A DNA stretch of 64,000 nucleotides from Bryobacteraceae bacterium (GCA_014860455.1 JACZJQ010000211.1:1-64000); one strand, 5' to 3'. Counted from the first letter of the stretch, positions 10,643-20,069 are shown. Made by a program: numbers and translations. Notes: generated by a model not told the origin, from the letters alone.

Positions 10643-11677
10643 TCAATTGGGTGAGGCTACCGATTTCGAAAACTCGATAAAACTCATGAGCTTGGCCAGG
10701 GCGGCGCCGCTGTCGATGGCGTGCGCGGCCGCCTGTGCGGCCTCCCTGGGATCGCTCGAAACTGAAGCCGCCATCAGACCGAGGGCGGCGTTGGCAACAA
10801 CGATGTCGCGGTAGGCGCCGGGCTTGCCTTTGAGCACATCGAGCGCGATAGCCTTGGCGATGTCGATGCCGCCGGAGCGCAGGTCGCTCAGAGCGGCCAC
10901 TGGGAGGCCGAACTCGGCGGGTGAGAGGATGCGGTGGTCGATGGCGCCGCCGGCAAGGGCGAACACGTGACTGTCGCCGGTGGTGGAGAACTCGTCGAGA
11001 CCGTCGGCTCCATGCACAACAAATCCGTAGCGCAGACCGAGACCGCAGAGAGTAACCGCCATCAGTTCGGCCGCCTGGATAGAAGGCGCTCCGACCACTT
11101 GGCAGGTGGCGCCGGCTGGGTTGGTGAGAGGGCCGAGGAGGTTGAAAGCGGTACGGGTTTTCAGTTCTGCCCTGGCCGGTTGGGCGTGGCGCATCGCCGG
11201 GTGGAGGGCGGGCGCGAAGAGGAAGCCGAAGCCAATTTCGCGGATCGCGCGGCCCATGTCCTCGGGGCGCATGACGATGTTGGCGCCGAGCGCTTCGAGC
11301 AGATCAGCCGAGCCGCAGAGGCTCGACATGGAACGGTTGCCGTGTTTGGCCACGCGCACGCCGGCTCCGGCGACGACAAACGCGGCGATGGTCGAGACGT
11401 TGAGAGTGCCTTGGTTGTCGCCGCCCGTGCCGCAGGTGTCCAGCACCGGCGAGCCGGTAACGCCGTGCTCGACCTTGACGGCGCTGTCGCGCATGGCCAG
11501 GGCGAGGCCGAGCAGTTCGTCGGGCGTTTCGCCCTTCATCCTGAGAGCCGTGGCAAAGGCGGCGATCTGAGCCGTTGAGGCCTGTCCATCGAGGATCGCT
11601 GACATAGCCAGGCGGGCATCGCCGGCGCTGAGCGATTCCTTGTTCATGACACGGTGCAGATAGGGCAGTAGCGACAT
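10643..11677 (-). CDS. trpD: Anthranilate phosphoribosyltransferase
   Basis: Second step of tryptophan synthesis: transfers phosphoribosyl from PRPP to anthranilate. The 344-residue length is usual. The PRPP/Mg loop CGTGGDNQGTLNVST and the anthranilate-site segment AKHGNRSMSSLCGSADLLEALG are complete. It is a stand-alone gene; no other trp gene is in the window, so the pathway is split in this genome. The C-terminal end lies 15 bp from the convergent SagB-like gene. Confidence 0.97.
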   Translation of the reverse strand: MSLLPYLHRVMNKESLSAGDARLAMSAILDGQASTAQIAAFATALRMKGETPDELLGLALAMRDSAVKVEHGVTGSPVLDTCGTGGDNQGTLNVSTIAAFVVAGAGVRVAKHGNRSMSSLCGSADLLEALGANIVMRPEDMGRAIREIGFGFLFAPALHPAMRHAQPARAELKTRTAFNLLGPLTNPAGATCQVVGAPSIQAAELMAVTLCGLGLRYGFVVHGADGLDEFSTTGDSHVFALAGGAIDHRILSPAEFGLPVAALSDLRSGGIDIAKAIALDVLKGKPGAYRDIVVANAALGLMAASVSSDPREAAQAAAHAIDSGAALAKLMSFIEFSKSVASPN

Positions 11678-11808
11678 GGTGGGTGAGGCAGGGCCGACTT
11701 TCTATGAGGCTAGCACAGGGGGGGCCGGAGACCGGGCGGATCGAAAATGTACAAAAATGTGTGAGCGGTCTGGATTCTGCGCTATAGTCTTACATAATCA
11801 ACAATCTA

Positions 11809-11824
11809 CGGCGCTCAAGCGCCG
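11809..11824. promoter_or_regulatory. Short palindrome upstream of the kinase-TPR gene
   Basis: CGGCGCT (11809-11815) and AGCGCCG (11818-11824) form a 7-bp inverted repeat with a 2-nt centre. It lies downstream of a possible -10 box TATAGT (11783-11788) and about 60 nt before the start codon. It could be an operator or a leader hairpin; no regulator can be named. Confidence 0.3.
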
Positions 11825-11885
11825 CCATGTGCCGCCGGGGATGGGCGGCTCCGGAGAGGCGAAGGGTCAAGAGTCTTAACTGGGC

Positions 11886-14885
11886 ATGAATCACCGCACA
11901 GTCGGGCACTACGAAATCCTCGGGCAACTGGGCGCCGGAGGGATGGGTGTTGTCCATCTGGCCCGTGATTCGCGCCTGAACCGCAAAGTGGCGTTGAAGT
12001 TGCTCCCGAGTGAACTCGCGGCCAGCCCGGAGGCCAGGCAGCGCTTCACCAGGGAGGCGCAATCGGCCTCGGCCCTGAACAGTCCGAATATCGTCACCAT
12101 CTATGAAATCGGAACTGATGGCGATGCCGATTTCATCGCCATGGAGTACATCCAGGGGGAGACGCTGGCCGAGGTGCTGCGACGTGGAGTGCCGGACATC
12201 GACACCATGCTGGCCTACGCGATCCAGACCGCATCGGCCCTGGCGGCGGCGCACCGCGAAGGCATCGTCCACCGCGATGTCAAGCCGGGCAACGTGATGG
12301 TGAACCAGGACGGCTTGATCAAGGTGCTCGACTTCGGGCTCGCCAAGCCCGCGCAAGCCGGTGATGAAGGATCAAACCAGGCTGTGACGGCCACCACGCC
12401 GCTCACCCAGCTTGGCGTGGCCATCGGCACGCTGAGCTACATGTCGCCGGAACAGGCGCTGGGCGAAATCGTCGATGCGCGCTCGGATGTCTTCTCGTTC
12501 GGCACCGTCCTGTATGAGATGTTCACCGGCCAGGCGCCGTTTTCGGGACCGACTCCTGCGACCACTTTCCGCCGCCTGCAACTGGAAGACCCGCCGAAGC
12601 CGTCGGCGCTGCGGCCGGCGCTCCCTTCGCAATTGGACAGCATCATCCTGAAAGCGCTGGCCAAGAGGCGCGAGGACCGGTATCCGTCGGCGATCGAACT
12701 TGAAAGCGATCTCAGGTTGCTGCAGTCCGGATCGAAGGTGAATTCCGCCGCCTGGCAAGCGGCGGTGGATGCTCCGGGCGACAGCGTGTCCGGCCTGTTG
12801 GAGAAGCTCAAGACGCGGACAGCTCTGCGGTGGGGTCTTGGTGCGATGGCGGCTGTCGCGCTGGCTGTATGGCAGCCGTGGGCGGCGAGCCCGCACCAGC
12901 CGACGCCGTCGGCGCAGAGGTGGTTTGACCAGGGCACCTCAGCTCTGCGCGACGGCACCTATCATACGGCGAGCCTGGCGCTGGAGCGGGCCGTGGAATC
13001 CGATCCCAAGTTCGCCCTCGCGCATATACGGCTGGCCGAGACCTACTTCGAACTCGATGCTCCGGACAGAGCCAAGGAGGAGTTACTCAGAGCGGTGCCG
13101 TCAGGATCTAGGAGCGCGCTGTCGAAGCTTGAGGAACTCCACCTGCAAGCGGTCCGGCTGACGCTGACGGCCGATTTCGCAGGTGCAGAACAGCAATACG
13201 CCTCGATTCGGGACACGGTGCCTTCCGAGCAGCGGCCGAGTGCATTGGTCGACTACGGGCGCGCGCTTGAGAAGGCGGAGAACATCAACGGCGCTATCGC
13301 CGCCTATGAGCAAGCCGCGCGCTCGTCGGCCCAATACCCGGCCGCATTCCTGCGCTTGGGCATCCTCCACCGGCGGCGCCTTGACCAGGTGCGTGCCGGA
13401 GCGGCGTTCCAGCGGGCCGAAGGGCTCTACCGCAGCCTGGGCAACATGGAGGGGCTGGCCGAGGTGAACTACCAGCGTGGCGTGATGCTCGGTAACCTGG
13501 GCAACGCCAGGGAATCGAAAGCAGTGCTGGACACCGCGCTGGAGGTCGCCAGAACCGCCGGCCACCCGCAGCAGGAGATCGCAATCCTGCTGCAGTTGAG
13601 CGGGCTGATGCACAGGACGCAGGGGCCAGTCACCGCGCGTGACTACGCTTCGCAGGCGATTGAACTGGCCAGGGCGAAGGGGCTTGAGCCGCTGGCCGCA
13701 CGCGGCCTGATCGATCTTGGCAACTCCTATTTCGCCTCGGGCGATCCGGTCGAGGCTGAGAACTACTTCAGGGAAGCGCTGGCGACGGCCCGGCGCAACA
13801 AGTCGAGGCGGACCGAGGCTCGCGCGTTGTTGTCACTCGGCAGCCTCGACATCCAGAACCGCAGGTTCAGCCAGGGCCAGAAGAACATCGAGCAGGCGTT
13901 AGCCTTCTACAGGCAGGGCGGCTACAGGAAAGAGACATCGCAGGCGTTGCTGCTCTCCGGCAGGGCGCGACGGTCACTGGGCGACTACGAGGGCGCCTAT
14001 GCGGCTTTCGAGGAACAGCACCGGAGGTCCTTGGAGGTGGGCGACGTCGAGCAGATGGCGTTGTCGCTGGAGGCCATGGGCCTGGTGAGGCAGTTGCAAG
14101 GACGGCTGCCGGAGGCGCTGGCGCGATTCCGCGAGGCGCTGTCGGCCGGCGGTTCAGGCAGTGTCATGAGCGCGGCCTACTACCGGATGAACTGCGCCTC
14201 GGCGCTGTGGACGCTCGGCCATTACGAGGAGGCCGAGAGATTGTTGAAGCAAGTGGAACAGGGCATGGAGGCGGCAAAGGCGAACAAGGCGGTCTCGCTC
14301 ACGCTGGCGTTGCACCGCGCCGGGATGGCTTTGAGCCAGCGCCAGTTTGCCGCCGCGGCGGGACATGCCGGCCGGGTGGTGGAGGAGTCTGGCGAAGGTT
14401 CGCCGGTAGCGGCTGAGGCGGAAGTACTGCTGGTCGAGGCGATGGCTCACTCCGGGCAAGCCGGGCGGGCGGTTCAATCCGCGGTCTCCGCCGTCCAGAA
14501 AGCTGCTGCCATGGGGATGCCTGACCTGATTGCCGCTTCGCTGGCGGCGCAGGGGGCATCGCTGCTGGCTTCGGGAAAGCCGGCCGAGGCGCTCGCGGCG
14601 GCATCGGAGGCGGCCGCAAGGAATGCGGCCACCCGCAACAAGGAGCGTCAATGGCGCATTCTGGCTCTGGCCGCACGTGCGGCCTTGGCGGCTGGAAGAA
14701 GGATGGAGGCGGCCGAATTCGCCTCCCAGGCGTCGGCAGCTCTTGCCGAGGTGGAGTCAAGTTTCGACAGGCAGGAGTTCGCCTCCTATACCCGCCGGGC
14801 CGACATCCAGATCGAGGCCGGCTTGCTTGCCTCGTTCCGCAGGCCGGCGACGGCAGTCATTCAAGTGAAAGGACAACCTAAGTGA
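11886..14885 (+). CDS. Ser/Thr protein kinase with transmembrane segment and long TPR domain
   Basis: A 999-residue protein. The N-terminal Hanks kinase (about 1-275) has GAGGMGVVHLA, Lys38, HRDVKPGN, DFGLAKPA and MSPEQALGE, so it should be active. A single membrane segment (about 314-330) follows. The remaining 650 residues are tetratricopeptide repeats, recognisable as recurrent A..Y..A/G-N-L-G-N type helices (for example ALVDYGRALEKAENINGAIA). TPR outside the membrane and kinase inside is the usual plan of this Acidobacteria-rich group, whose ligands are unknown. The stop overlaps the next start by 4 nt (GTGA), so the downstream secreted protein is translationally coupled. Confidence 0.92.
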   Translation: MNHRTVGHYEILGQLGAGGMGVVHLARDSRLNRKVALKLLPSELAASPEARQRFTREAQSASALNSPNIVTIYEIGTDGDADFIAMEYIQGETLAEVLRRGVPDIDTMLAYAIQTASALAAAHREGIVHRDVKPGNVMVNQDGLIKVLDFGLAKPAQAGDEGSNQAVTATTPLTQLGVAIGTLSYMSPEQALGEIVDARSDVFSFGTVLYEMFTGQAPFSGPTPATTFRRLQLEDPPKPSALRPALPSQLDSIILKALAKRREDRYPSAIELESDLRLLQSGSKVNSAAWQAAVDAPGDSVSGLLEKLKTRTALRWGLGAMAAVALAVWQPWAASPHQPTPSAQRWFDQGTSALRDGTYHTASLALERAVESDPKFALAHIRLAETYFELDAPDRAKEELLRAVPSGSRSALSKLEELHLQAVRLTLTADFAGAEQQYASIRDTVPSEQRPSALVDYGRALEKAENINGAIAAYEQAARSSAQYPAAFLRLGILHRRRLDQVRAGAAFQRAEGLYRSLGNMEGLAEVNYQRGVMLGNLGNARESKAVLDTALEVARTAGHPQQEIAILLQLSGLMHRTQGPVTARDYASQAIELARAKGLEPLAARGLIDLGNSYFASGDPVEAENYFREALATARRNKSRRTEARALLSLGSLDIQNRRFSQGQKNIEQALAFYRQGGYRKETSQALLLSGRARRSLGDYEGAYAAFEEQHRRSLEVGDVEQMALSLEAMGLVRQLQGRLPEALARFREALSAGGSGSVMSAAYYRMNCASALWTLGHYEEAERLLKQVEQGMEAAKANKAVSLTLALHRAGMALSQRQFAAAAGHAGRVVEESGEGSPVAAEAEVLLVEAMAHSGQAGRAVQSAVSAVQKAAAMGMPDLIAASLAAQGASLLASGKPAEALAAASEAAARNAATRNKERQWRILALAARAALAAGRRMEAAEFASQASAALAEVESSFDRQEFASYTRRADIQIEAGLLASFRRPATAVIQVKGQPK

Positions 14886-15394
14886 AAAATATCAGCCGCG
14901 CTCAGTTTCTATCTAGCGCCGCCCCCCTGCTGACGATGGCCGCCTCCAGCCGCCTCACGGCGCAGGATCGAGACACGCCGATCATCATCACAGATGGAAG
15001 CCTGAAGATGCGTTCCGCCGTGCGATGGGCGGAATTTGCCGCCGAGACCAGCCGGCGCCGCCGTCATCCCAACGCCGGGCGGCGCGTAGCCCGAGTCGAT
15101 GTTACACTCGCCGGAGGCTCGACTTCGGTTCTGTTCACCGGTCAGCAGTGCGAGGTCCGGGTCACATACAAGGGTATGGATATTGTGGTGACCTCAAACC
15201 CGTCGGGCCGCAACCTGAAGATCGAAACCGACTGGGATGCGTTCAAATCGGGCGCGACCGAGAACGACCTCGAGCATTCAGACGCCAGTTCGCACATCTC
15301 GCGCGTTGTGGTGAAGCGGAACGGGAACGTGGTTGCCGACGCCTCGCCCAACGGCGGTACAACGGTGACCATCAGTTACAGGGACAGAGAGTAG
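14882..15394 (+). CDS. Small secreted protein coupled to the kinase-TPR gene
   Basis: A 170-residue protein from a GTG overlapping the kinase stop codon. The N terminus (about 1-27, with LSSAAPLLTMAASS) is an export signal. The mature part is basic and Ser/Thr-rich in the middle (SRRRRHPNAGRR near 56-68), followed by beta-strand-like segments (RVDVTLAGGSTSVLFTG, VVVKRNGNVV). I do not recognise the family. Tight coupling suggests that it acts with the kinase, for example as a ligand or an extracytoplasmic partner of the TPR domain; that is inference. Confidence 0.75.
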   Translation: MKNISRAQFLSSAAPLLTMAASSRLTAQDRDTPIIITDGSLKMRSAVRWAEFAAETSRRRRHPNAGRRVARVDVTLAGGSTSVLFTGQQCEVRVTYKGMDIVVTSNPSGRNLKIETDWDAFKSGATENDLEHSDASSHISRVVVKRNGNVVADASPNGGTTVTISYRDRE

Positions 15395-15474
15395 GTCCGG
15401 CATTGAACTGAAGCGAGGCGGGCGCGCAGGCGGGGAGAACTGTGCATCCAGAAAGCGCCAGACGACGAACTTGC

Positions 15475-15506
15475 TATATTGGAACTTGGCTCAGTCTGAG
15501 CCAAGT
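15475..15506 (+). promoter_or_regulatory. sucC promoter -10 box and perfect 23-bp palindromic operator candidate
   Basis: TATATT (15475-15480) fits a -10 box; the -35 is weak. ACTTGGCTCAG (15484-15494), T, CTGAGCCAAGT (15496-15506) is a perfect inverted repeat with 11-bp arms. The expected transcription start (about 15487) falls inside it, as for a repressor site; it could also fold as a 5' leader hairpin. Confidence 0.6.
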
Positions 15507-15523
15507 GCGAGTACCGTATTCCT

Positions 15524-16681
15524 ATGAAAATTCACGAGTACCAGGCCAAGGAGATCTTGGCGCGTTATGGAGTCCCTGTGCCCCGCGGGCGCATGGCTTC
15601 TACCGTCGATGAAGCCGAGGAGATCGCACGCGACCTCGGCGGGAGAGTGGTTGTGAAGGCCCAGATCCATGCCGGCGGACGGGGCAAGGGCGGCGGCGTG
15701 AAACTCGCCGATGGCCGCGATGCAGCCCGTGAAGCGGCGCAGAAGATCCTGGGCATGACGCTGGTCACGCACCAGACCGGACTCGAAGGCCGCCTCGTTC
15801 AAAGACTGCTGGTCGAAGAGACGCTGCCGATCGTCAAGGAACTCTACCTCGGCATCGTGCTCGATCGCGGAACAGGCCTGCCCGTCGTGATGGCCTCGCC
15901 GGCCGGGGGCATGGACATTGAAGAGGTTGCGGCAAAGACGCCGGAACTGATTTTCAAGGAAGCGTTCGCGCCCGGGACCGGCCTGATGGGTTGGCAGGCG
16001 CGCAAGCTAGCCTTCAGTCTTGGGCTGCCGAACGAAGCAATAAGCGCGGCGGTGAAAACCATCATGGCGCTGGCCAAGGCCTGGGTGGAGATGGACTGCT
16101 CTCTGGCCGAGGTCAACCCGTTGGTGCTGACCGCCGGCAACGGCATCGTTGCCTTGGATGCCAAGATCAGCTTCGACGACAACGCGCTGTACCGCCATAA
16201 GGATGTGGTCGAACTGCGCGATCTGGGCGAAGAGGATCCGTTGGAAGTCGAGGCGTCGAAATTCGGCCTGAACTACATCAAGCTCGACGGCAACGTGGCC
16301 TGCATGGTGAACGGCGCCGGCCTGGCGATGGCCACCATGGACATCATCAAGTGGGCCGGGGGCAGCCCGGCAAACTTCCTCGATGTCGGCGGCGGTGCGA
16401 ATAAGGATCAGATCGGCAACGCCTTCCACATCCTGCTCGCCGACCCCAATGTTAAGGCGATCCTGATCAACATCTTCGGCGGCATCCTGCGCTGCGACGT
16501 GCTCGCCGCCGGTGTCGTTGATGCGGCGCGCGCCCTCGACGTGAAGGTCCCGATCGTCATCCGCATGGAAGGGACCAATGTCGAGATCGGCCGCCAGATT
16601 CTGGCCGATTCCGGGTTGAACTTCACGGTCGCCCAGGGTATGCGCGATGCGGCCGAGAAGGTTGTCGCGCTGGCCGCGTAA
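15524..16681 (+). CDS. sucC: Succinyl-CoA synthetase beta subunit (ADP/GDP-forming)
   Basis: The 385-residue beta subunit of the TCA-cycle ligase that converts succinyl-CoA to succinate with substrate-level phosphorylation. It shows the N-terminal [12 protein letters not shown], the ATP-grasp segment [30 protein letters not shown], and the CoA-ligase part [15 protein letters not shown] and [10 protein letters not shown]. It is first in sucC-sucD-ndk, with 16 nt to sucD. Confidence 0.98.
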   Translation: MKIHEYQAKEILARYGVPVPRGRMASTVDEAEEIARDLGGRVVVKAQIHAGGRGKGGGVKLADGRDAAREAAQKILGMTLVTHQTGLEGRLVQRLLVEETLPIVKELYLGIVLDRGTGLPVVMASPAGGMDIEEVAAKTPELIFKEAFAPGTGLMGWQARKLAFSLGLPNEAISAAVKTIMALAKAWVEMDCSLAEVNPLVLTAGNGIVALDAKISFDDNALYRHKDVVELRDLGEEDPLEVEASKFGLNYIKLDGNVACMVNGAGLAMATMDIIKWAGGSPANFLDVGGGANKDQIGNAFHILLADPNVKAILINIFGGILRCDVLAAGVVDAARALDVKVPIVIRMEGTNVEIGRQILADSGLNFTVAQGMRDAAEKVVALAA

Positions 16682-16697
16682 GGAAGGATCCGACGTC

Positions 16698-17573
<876 letters not shown>

Positions 17574-17594
17574 GTAATCACCGTAAAGACCTCT

Positions 17595-18008
17595 ATGGAA
17601 AAGACATTCGCAATCATTAAACCCGACGCTGTTGCGGCTGGTAACGCCGGCAACATCCTGGCGCTCATCGAAAACAACGGCTTCCGCATCGTCGCAATGC
17701 GCAAAGAGACGCTCTCGCGCGCCGTGGCCGAGGGCTTTTATGCCGTGCACAAGGGCAAGGGCTTCTTCGACGAGCTGATCGACTTTATGACCGAAGGCCC
17801 CGTAGTCCTGCTGGCCCTCGAGCGCGAAGACGCCATCAACAAGTGGCGCGAAGTGATGGGCTCGACCAATCCGGAGAAGGCCGCCGAAGGCACGGTGCGC
17901 AAGTTGTACGGAACCAACATCGGCCGCAACGCTTCGCACGGCTCCGATGCCCCGGAAACCGCCGCCTTTGAACTGTCGTGGTTCTTCCGCGGCTACGAAG
18001 TGGCATAA
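17595..18008 (+). CDS. ndk: Nucleoside diphosphate kinase
   Basis: Equilibrates NTP and NDP pools through a phosphohistidine. The 137-residue protein begins MEKTFAIIKPDAVAAG and has the active-site NASHGSDAPETAAFE with the catalytic His. Placement 21 nt after sucD is functionally sensible, since Ndk can interconvert the ATP or GTP made by succinyl-CoA synthetase. A strong hairpin follows. Confidence 0.98.
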   Translation: MEKTFAIIKPDAVAAGNAGNILALIENNGFRIVAMRKETLSRAVAEGFYAVHKGKGFFDELIDFMTEGPVVLLALEREDAINKWREVMGSTNPEKAAEGTVRKLYGTNIGRNASHGSDAPETAAFELSWFFRGYEVA

Positions 18009-18017
18009 CCCTACGCG

Positions 18018-18045
18018 CAAGGGGCAGCCACCCGGTTGCCCCTTG
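18018..18045 (+). terminator. Hairpin after ndk
   Basis: CAAGGGGCA (18018-18026) pairs with TGCCCCTTG (18037-18045). The stem can extend inward by three further pairs to a 4-nt loop. No T run follows, so it may terminate weakly or protect the 3' end. Confidence 0.55.
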
Positions 18046-18077
18046 ACACCCTCACCCGGCCCGGACCGGTTCGACAA

Positions 18078-18106
18078 TTGACATCCCCATGGCCGCCGTT
18101 TAGAAT
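18078..18106 (+). promoter_or_regulatory. Near-consensus sigma70-type promoter of the lysine-repeat/SET operon
   Basis: TTGACA (18078-18083), a 17-nt spacer and TAGAAT (18101-18106). The -35 is perfect and the -10 has five of six consensus bases. The first gene starts at 18142 behind GGGGAGG. It is the strongest promoter seen in the window. Confidence 0.8.
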
Positions 18107-18141
18107 AACTTCACCTACGGGCACAGTTTCGGGGAGGTGTC

Positions 18142-18690
18142 ATGCCAAAGACCATTCGCATACCTGTCGGCTTTGGAGCGTCCAGATCGCCGCAGGATGT
18201 GATGACGGTTCAATACCTGCTCAACTGCGTCCCGGCGGGTCAGGGCGGGCCTTCGCCCGAACTGGCCGTTGACGGTGTGGCCGGACCCAAGACCATCGCG
18301 GCGATCCGTGGATTTCAGAGGACCTTCATGCCGTTCCCCGATGGCAGGGTCGATCCCGGCGGGCAAACCCTTGCCAGGCTTCAGCGCTTCGATCCCTATC
18401 CAAACCAGCCCATGCCAGCCGCGCAAGCTTTCCCCAAATCAGGAGCCGGATCTAAACAAGGCGCCGGCCACTGGGGGAGCAAACAGGGATTTGGACCCGC
18501 GGGTTCGAAGCAGGGCTATGGACCTGCCGGTGTCAAGCAGGGCTTCGGGCCTCCAGGCTACAAGGGCGGTGGGGTTCAGCCCGCCGGTTTCAAGGACGCA
18601 GCCGGACCTGCCGGTATCAAGCAGGGCTTCGGGCCTCCAGGCAAGTCGTCCGGACTCAAGAACCCTGGCGGAATCAAGTCAGGCTGGTGA
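18142..18690 (+). CDS. Peptidoglycan-binding-like domain with C-terminal lysine nonapeptide repeats
   Basis: A 182-residue protein without a signal peptide. Residues about 16-80 resemble a PG_binding_1 fold (VDGVAGPKTIAAIRGFQ, then DGRVDPGGQTLARL). Residues 101-182 are low-complexity, built on x-K-Q-G-(F/Y)-G-P-(A/P)-G. Lysines fall at 105, 114, 123, 132 and 141, exactly nine apart, then at 151, 160, 168, 173 and 179. Two DNA copies around residues 128-140 and 156-168 are almost identical over some 33 nt, which suggests recent repeat expansion. The stop overlaps the start of a SET-domain gene. The protein may be a scaffold or a methylation substrate; its cellular location is unknown. Confidence 0.8.
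   Translation: MPKTIRIPVGFGASRSPQDVMTVQYLLNCVPAGQGGPSPELAVDGVAGPKTIAAIRGFQRTFMPFPDGRVDPGGQTLARLQRFDPYPNQPMPAAQAFPKSGAGSKQGAGHWGSKQGFGPAGSKQGYGPAGVKQGFGPPGYKGGGVQPAGFKDAAGPAGIKQGFGPPGKSSGLKNPGGIKSGW
18442..18687 (+). repeat. 27-nt-period coding tandem repeat (K-Q-G-F-G-P units)
   Basis: In-frame repetition with a 27-nt period inside the gene at 18142. The sequence caagcagggcttcggg occurs twice, with variants at the other units, and one unit is interrupted (codons 141-151). Confidence 0.75.
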
Positions 18691-19190
18691 TGGTGGAACT
18701 CACGGCTTTCGTCCGGGAGGTCGTGATGCCGGCCGGGCCGGATCGTGTGCCGCACATCAGGCGTGAGTGTGCGATGTTCCCCCTTGAGGCCCGCCCGTCG
18801 AGTATCCACGGCTGGGGCATCTGTGCCGGTGGGCCCATCCCGGCTCGAAGGCGCGTGATGGAGTACACCGGCGAACGGATCGATCATGACGAAGCTTGGA
18901 GGCGGCGGCTGCGCCCGCAGATCTATGTCTTCCTCGCAGGTCTGAACAAGGCGATCGACGGGGCGATCGGGGGCAGCGGGGCAGAGTTCGTCAACCACAG
19001 CTGTAATCCGAACCTCTACGCCAGAGTCCGCAACGGGCGGATCTGGTTCATCTCGCGACGCCGGATCGAGGCCGGCGAAGAACTGCTGATCGACTATTGG
19101 ATCACGGGAAGCGATCCTATCTATCCCTGCTTCTGCGGAGCCGCAAACTGCCGGGGTTATATGAACCAGCCGTTTGATCAAACCCTGTAG
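18687..19190 (+). CDS. SET-domain protein-lysine methyltransferase with post-SET zinc motif
   Basis: A 167-residue compact SET enzyme. The motifs are in the right order: HGWGI (41-45), MEYTGE (58-63), the SAM/zinc motif NHSCNPN (103-109), EELLIDY (131-137) with the catalytic Tyr137, and a post-SET C148-x-C150-x4-C155 which with Cys106 can hold one zinc. All residues needed for lysine methylation appear present. GTG18687 or ATG18690 overlaps the upstream stop (TGATG), so it is translationally coupled to the lysine-repeat protein, its obvious candidate substrate. Bacterial SET proteins are known, some of them acting on host histones; no target is known for this type. Confidence 0.9.
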   Translation: MMVELTAFVREVVMPAGPDRVPHIRRECAMFPLEARPSSIHGWGICAGGPIPARRRVMEYTGERIDHDEAWRRRLRPQIYVFLAGLNKAIDGAIGGSGAEFVNHSCNPNLYARVRNGRIWFISRRRIEAGEELLIDYWITGSDPIYPCFCGAANCRGYMNQPFDQTL

Positions 19191-19612
19191 TGGTCGGCCT
19201 TCCAGTTCTTCACTGACTTCTTGATGTCGTCCTCCGACGAGCCGTCAGCGGCGGCCTTGGCAGCCAGGGCGGGGAATTCCTCGTCGGGGGCGAAGCGCAG
19301 GCCGATGATCTGGCGGACGGTAAGGCGTGCATCCAGCGGTTTGCCGGTGAGCAGATAGTGGCGGAAGTTCTCCTCGGCGCGGATGGCGCGGTCCTGCGCC
19401 TTCAGCGCGAACATGCGGGCAAATAGCGCGGCCATAATCACGCAGAAGGTGAGCACCACCAGCAGGGCGGCGCTATAGAATCGCGTGTGGTCGCCCCAGG
19501 AGTGATACAAGTTGACTCCTGAGCCGATCAGGGTCAGCAGAAGCGCCGGCAGCACTCCAAAATGGAAGACCGGCTCGAGTTTCGCGTGGTGGGCGTAATT
19601 CTGTTCCTTCAT
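19178..19612 (-). CDS. DUF6526 family membrane protein
   Basis: A 144-residue protein with two membrane helices (about 18-32 and 45-65: VLPALLLTLIGSGV and ALLVVLTFCVIMAALFARMFAL), followed by a soluble tail (ENFRHYLLTGKPLDARLTVRQIIGLRFAPDEEFPAL in pieces) that is characteristic of the DUF6526 family. Function is unknown. GAGG lies 9 nt before the ATG. Its last codons overlap the 3' end of the SET gene by 13 nt on the opposite strand. Confidence 0.85.
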   Translation of the reverse strand: MKEQNYAHHAKLEPVFHFGVLPALLLTLIGSGVNLYHSWGDHTRFYSAALLVVLTFCVIMAALFARMFALKAQDRAIRAEENFRHYLLTGKPLDARLTVRQIIGLRFAPDEEFPALAAKAAADGSSEDDIKKSVKNWKADHYRV

Positions 19613-19719
19613 TTGGGTATACCTCGTGAGCCGTGGTGTGTTTTCGGCTTCCGCGTCATGTGTTTACGGGATCTGAAACAAGCGCCTTTCACCCTAGCAT
19701 GGGGACGGGAGCGACGGCA

Positions 19720-20055
19720 ATGAGAAGCCACATCACCGCACGTCGAAAACTTGAAACGCTCCGGGATGAATTGGCCCGGAGCCTGAACAGGCCAATGGCC
19801 GTGGAACTGGAAGTGTTTGCGGATCAGATAGATAACCTGCTGGCTTCTATCGACCGGGATACCAGCCTCAGCCACCTGCAACGCACGGCCAATCAGTATC
19901 GTGATGTTGTGGCGGCGCTTGAGAGAATCGATACAGGAGAGTATGGGATCTGCGAGGACTGCGATCAACAGATCTCGCCGCGACGGCTGAGCGCGGTGCC
20001 CCAGGCCAGGCGCTGTGTGCGGTGCCAGGAGCGGTTCGAAAGAGCTGCGGCGTAG
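19720..20055 (+). CDS. DksA/TraR C4-type zinc-finger protein
   Basis: A 111-residue protein from ATG19720, preceded by GGGAG. A helical N-terminal part (about 1-75) is followed by a zinc finger C-E-D-C ... C-V-R-C with IDTGEYGICEDC in front, the signature of DksA/TraR proteins that bind in the RNA polymerase secondary channel. The coiled-coil-tip acidic residues of true DksA are not obvious, so a TraR-like or general stress role is possible. It ends at a strong terminator. Confidence 0.85.
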   Translation: MRSHITARRKLETLRDELARSLNRPMAVELEVFADQIDNLLASIDRDTSLSHLQRTANQYRDVVAALERIDTGEYGICEDCDQQISPRRLSAVPQARRCVRCQERFERAAA

Positions 20056-20069
20056 AGTTTGCCTCCCAG

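Noticed and set aside
10634-10654. TCACCC/GGGTGA hairpin between the SagB-like gene and trpD as a bidirectional terminator
   Set aside because: Only 6 bp, partly inside the trpD coding region, and without T runs on either side.
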